From Desulfobulbus sp. (GTDB taxonomy: Bacteria; Desulfobacterota; Desulfobulbia; Desulfobulbales; Desulfobulbaceae): a stretch of DNA of 5,240 nt. Location: positions 1 through 5,240 of the forward strand of contig JAUWAH010000218.1 in the NCBI GenBank assembly GCA_030602145.1, written 5' to 3'. This document shows positions 1 through 5,240 of this stretch, in pieces. Position numbers and translations under genes: made by a program. Position 1 is the first letter of the stretch. Each line of letters opens with the position of its first letter. The notes beneath the pieces were generated by a model. That model searched no databases. It had not been told where the DNA came from and worked only from the letters and a program-made list of their open reading frames with translations.

Positions 1-1690
1 GATCGGGTTCGCTGCTGACGGTGACACACCCCTTGTGGGCGCGGAGAATGCCGAGGACCAGGGGGAGGCCCATGCCGCGGCCCATGAATTTGTTGGAGAA
101 GAAGGGGTCGAAAATCTGCTCAAGGTGCTCCGGGGCGATCCCGGTGCCGTTGTCGGTCACCTCAAGGCAGGCGTAGCTCTGGTGCTGCGGCTGCCAGGCC
201 TGGGGAAAACGGTGGGTATCGGCGAGATCGGCTGCCCCGGCGGTGGAGATGGTCAACCGGATGTCGCAGAGCCGGCCGTGGCCGGCCTCCCAGCCGTTTT
301 CGGCCAGGATGGTGACCAGTTCTTCGACCTGGTGGACATTGGCGACAATCCGTGGTCCGTTTGCCGGCAAGACGGCATGGATGGTCGCGGTCTCGGGCTT
401 CATGGCCTCCAGCAGTGGCAGGTGCTGACGGACAACCTTGCCGAGGTCCATGGGGCTTTTATCCTTCATGGTCAGACCCAGGTAGGTGAGCATCTTGCCG
501 CTGATTTCCGCCGCCCGGTTGGTGCCATCCTGGGCAAAGGTGAGATACTGTCGCACCAGCGGATCGTCGCTGACTTTTTCCAGGGCCAGTTCGATGCTGC
601 CAAGAACGACAAAGAGCAGGTTGTTGAAATGATGGGCGATGGCGCCGGCCATCCGTCCGAGGCTCTCCTCCTTTTCCCTCCGGTTCAACTGGCGAAGCAG
701 GCGAAGATTATCCGCCTCCAGTTGCTTACGTTCGGTGATGTTCTCATGGGCCACCACCACCCGTCTGCCGCCCTGCTCCGGAAAGCGGGTGACCCGGCCG
801 ACGAACCATCGCTGTTCCGAGGGGGAATGACAGGTATACTCCTGGGTATAGATCTCCGTTTCTCCGTGCAGCACCTTGAGGATGCCGGCGGCGAACTGCC
901 TGGCCGCCTCCGCTTCGCAGCCCTGTACCGACTGGCAGAGGGTGAGGTAGTTGGCCCCTTCGCCGATCGAATCGGGCTGGGCGCTGTTGCCGCGGGCGAA
1001 TTCCTTCCAGGCCCGGTTGACGGCGATGATCCGGCCGGTCTCGTCGAGGATGGCGATGTTGGCCGACAGGGCATCCACCGTTGAACGGGCGAACTGTTCC
1101 GAGGCGATCAGGGCATGTTCGGCGGCCACCCGGTCGGTGATGTTGGTGACGGTGAGCAGCAGTTCGTTTTCGGACGGTGGGATGTCCCGGCCAAGGTGCA
1201 GATGGCGGGAGGCTCGCAGGCTGGCATACAGGGGTGTCCCGTGTCGGCTGTTGAGCCGCAGTTCCAGGGTCTTGTCGGCGGGGTTCTTGAAAAAGGCCCT
1301 GGAGCGGGCAAAAAAGATCGGCCGGTCGTCGGCATGGATGAAGTCGCCAAAGGCCCGGCCGAGGATGTGGCTTCGTTCCCGGTGCACCATGTTGGCGAAG
1401 GCGATGTTGGTCTGATGGATGACGCCGCCCTTGTCGAGCACCACATAGCCCACCGGGGCGTTGTCGTAGAGCTGGACGAATCGGCCGCGGCTCTCCTCCA
1501 GGGCGATCTGGGTGGTGCGCAACTCCTCGTTCTGCAGTTCCAGCTCTATCTGGTGGACGTGCAGTTCGTGGAGGATGTGCTTGAACTCGTCGCGCCATTG
1601 TTCGTTGACGCCTGCGTCCTGGTTCGAGGCGAGGATGCTCTCCGCCCGCTGACGCAAGGCCTGCAAGTGGTGGTTCTTCTGGTCACTCAT
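1..1690 (-). CDS. PAS-PAS sensor histidine kinase, C-terminus cut by window edge
   Basis: A cytoplasmic-looking sensor kinase, 563 codons visible, with its 3' end beyond position 1. Residues ~36-66 form a predicted helix with the HQIELELQNEEL motif common at the start of bacterial PAS kinases. PAS1 spans ~69-186 (APVGY at 78-82, ending NITDR at 183-187). PAS2 spans ~198-320 and ends ENITERK. A short coil leads to the dimerisation/phosphoacceptor domain with His353 in AGAIAHHFNN. The ATPase domain shows the N-box ENGWEA (Asn465), G1 box DNGTGI (513-518), F-box IFDPFFSNKF and G2 box GRGMGL. The reading stops at VTVSSEPD, so only the last strand or so of the ATPase domain is missing; an additional receiver domain beyond the edge is possible. 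The start ATG (1690-1688) is the first possible one, because an in-frame TAG lies at 1702-1700. It has no Shine-Dalgarno and overlaps the TGA of the small upstream ORF. It lies 138 bp after the CheB-CheR gene, probably in the same operon. Expected partner: a response regulator not in view. Confidence 0.93.
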   Translation of the reverse strand, partial: MSDQKNHHLQALRQRAESILASNQDAGVNEQWRDEFKHILHELHVHQIELELQNEELRTTQIALEESRGRFVQLYDNAPVGYVVLDKGGVIHQTNIAFANMVHRERSHILGRAFGDFIHADDRPIFFARSRAFFKNPADKTLELRLNSRHGTPLYASLRASRHLHLGRDIPPSENELLLTVTNITDRVAAEHALIASEQFARSTVDALSANIAILDETGRIIAVNRAWKEFARGNSAQPDSIGEGANYLTLCQSVQGCEAEAARQFAAGILKVLHGETEIYTQEYTCHSPSEQRWFVGRVTRFPEQGGRRVVVAHENITERKQLEADNLRLLRQLNRREKEESLGRMAGAIAHHFNNLLFVVLGSIELALEKVSDDPLVRQYLTFAQDGTNRAAEISGKMLTYLGLTMKDKSPMDLGKVVRQHLPLLEAMKPETATIHAVLPANGPRIVANVHQVEELVTILAENGWEAGHGRLCDIRLTISTAGAADLADTHRFPQAWQPQHQSYACLEVTDNGTGIAPEHLEQIFDPFFSNKFMGRGMGLPLVLGILRAHKGCVTVSSEPD

Positions 1691-1782
1691 GCTGCAATGC
1701 TATCAAAAACGGCTCGGATGGTATCCGCCGAAAACGGTGGACGCAACTCACTCTGCTTGCGGGTCCAGCGGTCGAAACACAC
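1687..1782 (-). CDS. candidate 31-codon ORF between the two signalling genes, possible translational coupler
   Basis: A GTG-started frame of 31 codons plus TGA. The start lies eight bases after a strong Shine-Dalgarno (AAAAAAGGAG, 1800-1791). The peptide begins MCFDRWTRKQ and ends AVFDSIAA; it is basic in its first half, with no hydrophobic stretch and no family I recognise. Its TGA (1689-1687) overlaps the ATG (1690-1688) of the kinase gene as ATGA. The kinase start has no purine-rich site of its own in the preceding 20 bases, so ribosomes ending here could restart on the kinase. What is seen: the frame, the ribosome site and the overlap. What is inferred: that it is translated and that its role is coupling rather than a functional peptide. 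Alternatively it is chance and the kinase is translated from a weak site. A GTG start and short length keep confidence moderate. Confidence 0.45.
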   Translation of the reverse strand: MCFDRWTRKQSELRPPFSADTIRAVFDSIAA

Positions 1783-1790
1783 CGGATCCA

Positions 1791-1800
1791 CTCCTTTTTT
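1791..1800 (-). promoter_or_regulatory. strong Shine-Dalgarno before the small intergenic ORF
   Basis: On the minus strand this reads AAAAAAGGAG, the best ribosome binding sequence in the gap between the two large genes. It lies eight bases from the GTG at 1782 and about 100 bases from the kinase ATG, too far to serve that ATG directly. This is the main reason to think the small ORF is translated. Confidence 0.6.
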
Positions 1801-1838
1801 GTGGTACGCAACCTACTGTAAAATTCTGTTAACCACAA
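1799..1838. repeat. 7-bp inverted repeat around the CheB-CheR stop codon
   Basis: TTGTGGT (1799-1805) and ACCACAA (1832-1838) are perfect inverted copies separated by 26 bases. In the minus-strand transcript the stop codon TAA lies in the loop at the base of the 5' arm, and the 3' arm runs directly into the A-rich Shine-Dalgarno of the small ORF. The loop is long and AT-rich, so the hairpin would be weak. It is not followed by a U-tract on the transcribed strand, so it is not a standard terminator. Confidence 0.3.
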
Positions 1839-4800
1839 GCGTTTCCGTCGGGATCGCTGAACAATTTGCAGCGCATGGTGACGTCCTCGAAGGTGGTGTA
1901 CACCTGATAAGGTTTGTTGTCGCCGGCATGGAACTGCGGCGTGGCGTTGACCAGAATCCAGCGGGTTTTTTCGGCATCGGCTGTCCGAATGCCCATGACG
2001 AAGCCGAAAACCGGTTCGCCGGTGCGCAGGGCGACCATGGCAGGGTGCTGTTCCGGCGGCAGAATCATGCCTTTCTCGTCGAGGGCCTGCCATTGGGGAT
2101 CGGTCGAGGTCATGCCGATGAGTTGGTCAGTTCTGAAGCCGAGGATCCGTTCCGCGGAGGGATTGGCCGAAACAATCCGTCCCTCTTGGTCCTGGTAAAC
2201 CACCCCCTGGGCCATGGTTTGAAACAGAGTCGCATACCGCTGCTCGCTGGCTTCCAGTTCCCGGCGCATGCGCTGCTGCTCGGTGATGTCCTCAAGGCTG
2301 ATCGCCAGCCGATTACCGGGGAGCAGAAAGGCCTGGATGCGGAAGACACCCTCGAACCGCTCGTCCCGGAAAAAAAAGTTTTCCAGGAGACACGACTCGC
2401 CGGTGGCCACCACCCGCCGCAGGGAACCGCTCAGGCCGAGCGATTCGGCCTGGGGCCAGATGTCGCGGAACTCCTTGCCGGCGCCCTGTTCCTGGGTGAC
2501 GCCGGTCATGCGCTCGGCCTCGGGGTTGCAGCTTTCCAGCAGCCAGCGGCCATGGTCGTCGACCCGGTAGATGAACAGCCCGACAGGGTAGTTGCGGCTG
2601 AGTTCCCGACTGATTTTACGGCTCTCGGCCAGGTTGTGTTTGGTGGTCCTGGCCTCGGTGACGTCCACGAAGGTCAGCACCACGCCGGAATAGACGGAAG
2701 GACCGATGAAGTAGGGCAGGATGCGGATCAGGTACCAGCGGCCGATTTCCGCCCGCAGTTCCTGTTCGATCGGCTGGTTGTTCTGCTGGACGAGGCGCAC
2801 CGCCGCAAAGGGATCGAAGTCCTTGAGCCGGTGGGCGAGGTGGGTGAGCGGCCGGCCAATATCCTTTTCCATGATATGGAAGATGTTGATGATTTCCGGC
2901 GAGAACCGCCGGATCTCCAGTTCCTCGTCCAGCAGGAGGATGCCAATTCGGCAACTGGTGAGCAGGTTGTCGACATCGTTGTTGAGTTCGGTCAACTCGA
3001 TGATCTTGTTCTGGTGCTCGGCATTGACCGTGTAGAGTTCCTCGTTGGTCGATTGCAGCTCCTCGTTGGTCGATTGCAGCTCTTCGTTGCTGGCCAGCAG
3101 CTCCTCGTTGGTGGCCTGCAACTCTTCATTGGAGGTTTCCAGCTCCTCGATGGTGGCCTGGAGGTTTTCCCGGGCGAATTGCAGTTCCTGTTCGAGATCC
3201 TTGATCCGCTGCTGAGCCTCCTCGCCGAGATCGTAGGAGGCGGGGCCTTCGTGGTCGCTGACGGGTAGGTGGCGGACATCCTCGATAAAGATCACCACCA
3301 GGGGTTCGGCTCCCTTCTGGTCGGGGAAGGGGAGTATGCGGATGCGGATGGAGTGGTCTTCGTTGTTGACCCGCAGCGGGACATTGGAGTAGGTGATTTC
3401 TTCGCCGGTGCGGAAGGCCTTCTGGATACCCGTGGCCAGGGGAATGACCAGATTCTTGGGGGCCAGCTTGGTGATGTCCAGGTCGGTCGGGCCGGAGGGC
3501 AGGGTGAAGTACCCTTCGGTCTTGCCGACGATATGGACGACCTCCATCCGCTGGTTGACGATCACCGACAGGGGAAGGTAGTGGCGGGCGGCCAGGTCGA
3601 GGTAGCTCTTGATCAGTCGGTTCCCCTCGGAATCGGCCTGGCGCCGGTCGCGGCCCCGATAGGGGAAGGTGGCGACGGGAAAGGCCCCGTTCCTGGGGGT
3701 GATGTCGATTTCCCGCTGAAGAAGCTGGGTCTTGCCCTTGGAGCGGAAAAGCTTGTGTTTTTGGTGGAGTAGTTCGAAGCAGTCGGCCATGTCGCCGACG
3801 GTCTCGCTGGTGCCGAGAAAGAGGAGCCCCTGTGGGTTGAGGGAGAAGTTGAAGAGTTCAAAGGCCTTGCGTTGCAGGATCGGCTGCAGGTAGATCAGCA
3901 GGTTGCGGCAGGAGACCAGGTCGATATTGGTGAAAGGCGGGTCCTTGATCAGGTTGTGCTGGGCAAAGACCACCATCTCCCGGAGGTGGCGGGCCACCTG
4001 GAGCTTGTCCTCCTTGTGGTAGAAGTACTTGCCGGTGATGCGGGGCGTCAGGTCGCCGACGATGCCCTCGGGGTAGACGCCGGCACTGGCCACGGCGATG
4101 GCATCCCGGTCGATGTCGGTGGCGAAGATTTTCAGGTCGCGGCTGATCGCCATCTTCTCCATCACCTCCTTGGCGATGATGGCGATGGTGTAGGCCTCCT
4201 CGCCGGTCGAGCAGCCCGCCACCCAGAAACGGATCTCCCGGTTGGTCACCCGGTGAAACAATTCCGGCAGCCACCGGTCCTCCAGTTCGGCCATGGCATC
4301 GGGATCGCGGAAAAAACTGGTGACGCCGATGAGCAGATCCCGATAGAGCGTCATCACCTCGGCGGGGGAGTTCTGCAGGTAGTGGACGTACTCCTCGAAG
4401 TCCCCGACCTGGTTGACCGACATGCGGCGCTCGATCCTCCGGGTGATGGTGCTGGGTTTGTAAAAGGTGAAATCCACCTTGGTGGCTTCCCGGAGGATGG
4501 CGAACAATCGGGTGAGGCCGTCGGCATCCTTGAGCAGCAACTCGGCGCGCTTCTGGCCGGACACGTACGGGTGGGCGATGTAGGCGAGCAGTTGGGGCGG
4601 CATCTCGTCCGGCGGCAGGACAAAATCGGCTAAACCGGTGGCGATGGCGGCCCGGGGCATGCCGTCGAACTTGGCGCTCTCCTCGGTCTGGACCATGACC
4701 ATGCCGCCCATTTCCTTGATCGCCCGGACCCCTCGGGTGCCGTCGCTGCCCGACCCGGACAGGATGATGGCAATGGACCTCTCGCCCTGGTCCTCGGCCA

Positions 4801-5167
4801 GCGACCGCAGGAAGATGTCGATGGGCAGGTTGACGCCGTGGCTGGGGACCTTGTCGTTGAGCAGCAGCTTGCCGTGGAAAATGGTCAGGTTTTTCTTGGG
4901 CGGGATGAGGTAGACATTGCCCGGCCGGACCTCCATGCCGTCCTCGGCCCGGTGCACCGGCATCTCGGTTTTCTTGGTGAGCAGCTCGACCATGAGGCTC
5001 TTGTAGTCCGGCGACAGGTGCTGGACCACCACAAAGGCCAGGTTGTTGTCGGGCGGCATGTTCTTGAAGAAGGTTTCGATGGCCTCCAGGCCGCCGGCCG
5101 AGGCGCCGATGCCGACAATGTGGGTGGGTTTGGGGCTGGCCTCTTTTTTCCGCTTGGTCTGGGGCAT
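1829..5167 (-). CDS. CheB-CheR fusion protein with multiple PAS domains (protein-glutamate methylesterase / glutamate O-methyltransferase)
   Basis: A complete 1112-residue soluble signalling protein joining both chemoreceptor adaptation enzymes. Residues ~15-190 are a CheB methylesterase domain: Ser23 in GIGASAGG, His50 in VVQHLSP and Asp142 in [10 protein letters not shown] match the family's Ser-His-Asp triad. Residues ~215-475 are CheR: the N-terminal helical part, then TSFFRDP (283-289), the S-adenosylmethionine-binding [12 protein letters not shown] (from 316), FATDID (around 351) and NLLIYL (422-427). Then follow a PAS-like region (~516-632), a long coiled coil (~649-732) of EELQSTN-type heptads, and three PAS domains (~734-838, ~855-964, ~975-1098). 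The protein ends 15 residues after the last PAS with no kinase, GGDEF or receiver domain. The CheB part lacks the N-terminal receiver of classical CheB. I see no membrane segment or signal peptide. The start is supported by a GGAG seven bases upstream. Both enzymes look intact; the receptor substrates are unknown. The domain call is secure; the cellular role is inferred. Confidence 0.95.
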   Translation of the reverse strand: MPQTKRKKEASPKPTHIVGIGASAGGLEAIETFFKNMPPDNNLAFVVVQHLSPDYKSLMVELLTKKTEMPVHRAEDGMEVRPGNVYLIPPKKNLTIFHGKLLLNDKVPSHGVNLPIDIFLRSLAEDQGERSIAIILSGSGSDGTRGVRAIKEMGGMVMVQTEESAKFDGMPRAAIATGLADFVLPPDEMPPQLLAYIAHPYVSGQKRAELLLKDADGLTRLFAILREATKVDFTFYKPSTITRRIERRMSVNQVGDFEEYVHYLQNSPAEVMTLYRDLLIGVTSFFRDPDAMAELEDRWLPELFHRVTNREIRFWVAGCSTGEEAYTIAIIAKEVMEKMAISRDLKIFATDIDRDAIAVASAGVYPEGIVGDLTPRITGKYFYHKEDKLQVARHLREMVVFAQHNLIKDPPFTNIDLVSCRNLLIYLQPILQRKAFELFNFSLNPQGLLFLGTSETVGDMADCFELLHQKHKLFRSKGKTQLLQREIDITPRNGAFPVATFPYRGRDRRQADSEGNRLIKSYLDLAARHYLPLSVIVNQRMEVVHIVGKTEGYFTLPSGPTDLDITKLAPKNLVIPLATGIQKAFRTGEEITYSNVPLRVNNEDHSIRIRILPFPDQKGAEPLVVIFIEDVRHLPVSDHEGPASYDLGEEAQQRIKDLEQELQFARENLQATIEELETSNEELQATNEELLASNEELQSTNEELQSTNEELYTVNAEHQNKIIELTELNNDVDNLLTSCRIGILLLDEELEIRRFSPEIINIFHIMEKDIGRPLTHLAHRLKDFDPFAAVRLVQQNNQPIEQELRAEIGRWYLIRILPYFIGPSVYSGVVLTFVDVTEARTTKHNLAESRKISRELSRNYPVGLFIYRVDDHGRWLLESCNPEAERMTGVTQEQGAGKEFRDIWPQAESLGLSGSLRRVVATGESCLLENFFFRDERFEGVFRIQAFLLPGNRLAISLEDITEQQRMRRELEASEQRYATLFQTMAQGVVYQDQEGRIVSANPSAERILGFRTDQLIGMTSTDPQWQALDEKGMILPPEQHPAMVALRTGEPVFGFVMGIRTADAEKTRWILVNATPQFHAGDNKPYQVYTTFEDVTMRCKLFSDPDGNACG
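3039..3164 (-). repeat. in-frame 21-bp tandem repeats encoding coiled-coil heptads
   Basis: Six consecutive 21-base units lie inside the CheB-CheR gene. The units at 3039-3059 and 3060-3080 are identical; those at 3081-3101, 3102-3122, 3123-3143 and 3144-3164 are progressively diverged. Each encodes one heptad of the form E-L-x-(S/A)-(T/S)-N-E. Together they make a run such as [18 protein letters not shown] within the coil at residues ~649-732. Repeats of this kind are usual in CheB-CheR-PAS proteins, where the coil is thought to pass signals between domains. Because the period is a multiple of three, gain or loss of a unit would keep the frame and the heptad register. Confidence 0.85.
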
Positions 5168-5240
5168 GGCATCGCTCCGGGATAGGGGGTGGTGGAACCG
5201 GTCGTTCGTGGTACCGCGCCTCAGGCAGGATTGAGCACGG
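5168..5240 (-). other. leader region upstream of the CheB-CheR gene
   Basis: Seventy-three bases between the window edge and the CheB-CheR start. Apart from the ribosome binding site I see no supported gene, no clear -35/-10 pair and no sigma-54 GG/GC element. The promoter, if the operon begins here, probably lies beyond the right edge, or the gene belongs to a longer operon. Confidence 0.4.
5175..5178 (-). promoter_or_regulatory. Shine-Dalgarno of the CheB-CheR gene
   Basis: GGAG on the minus strand, seven bases before the ATG at 5167. It decides between two nearby ATGs: the one at 5172 is only two bases from GGAG and opens a different, non-CheB frame, whereas the one at 5167 opens the CheB domain. 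Confidence 0.75.

Noticed and set aside
35..1084. A 349-codon plus-strand open frame
   Set aside because: It is antisense to the kinase, whose H, N, G1 and G2 boxes are clear on the other strand; the antisense product has no recognisable motif.
744..1598. A 284-codon minus-strand open frame inside the kinase gene
   Set aside because: It is an Arg/Pro-rich out-of-frame reading; the kinase frame over the same bases gives two clear PAS domains.
1691..1828. Rho-independent terminator between the two genes
   Set aside because: No GC-rich hairpin followed by a T-run on the minus strand. The run of six T at 1795-1800 is on the plus strand and is read as A in the transcript.
1808..1837. Possible -35/-10 promoter in the AT-rich gap (TTGTGG, 17 bases, TAGGTT)
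   Set aside because: Each half matches the sigma-70 consensus at only about three positions; too weak to call.
1683..2093. A 136-codon minus-strand frame bridging the two genes
   Set aside because: Most of it is out of frame with the well-supported last PAS domain of the CheB-CheR protein, and its composition is not protein-like. The small GTG ORF in the gap has a better start site and a different frame.
1115..3268. A 717-codon open frame on the plus strand
   Set aside because: It lies antisense across both real genes and the gap between them, is of low complexity (V/L/G/D-rich), and has no recognisable domain. GC-rich third positions of the real minus-strand genes keep this frame free of stops.
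3872..4633. A 253-codon plus-strand open frame opposite the CheR domain
   Set aside because: It is a shadow of the CheR-coding frame with no domain of its own.

Overview
The window holds a compact two-component/chemotaxis-like signalling locus, all on the minus strand. It reads from right to left: (1) a 1112-residue CheB-CheR fusion carrying several PAS domains and a long signalling coiled coil (5167 to 1829); (2) a 138-bp gap holding a candidate 31-codon ORF with a strong ribosome binding site (1782 to 1687); (3) a PAS-PAS hybrid-type sensor histidine kinase starting at 1690 and running off the left edge of the window, with at least 563 residues seen. The rightmost ~73 bases are upstream leader of the CheB-CheR gene with no recognisable gene.

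The DNA is GC-rich, with strong G/C preference at third codon positions. This preference produces very long antisense shadow ORFs on the plus strand. The protein style points to an environmental Gram-negative bacterium with a large signalling repertoire: a CheB-CheR-PAS fusion, the N-terminal 'ELHVHQIELELQNEEL' module, and an AHHFNN H-box of the NtrB-like kinase class. A deltaproteobacterium (Desulfobacterota) is my best guess, but this rests on general resemblance only.

How the parts may work together (inference): the fusion keeps the CheB methylesterase catalytic triad and the CheR S-adenosylmethionine site, but has neither a receiver domain nor a kinase domain. The kinase next door has two PAS sensors and a complete catalytic core. 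The pair therefore looks like one signalling unit split over two genes. The kinase start has no Shine-Dalgarno of its own. It overlaps (ATGA) the stop of the small ORF, which does have a strong Shine-Dalgarno, so translational coupling is likely. No classical chemotaxis genes (MCP, CheA, CheW, CheY) are visible, so flagellar chemotaxis is not shown. No RNA genes, mobile elements, CRISPR arrays or convincing terminators were seen.
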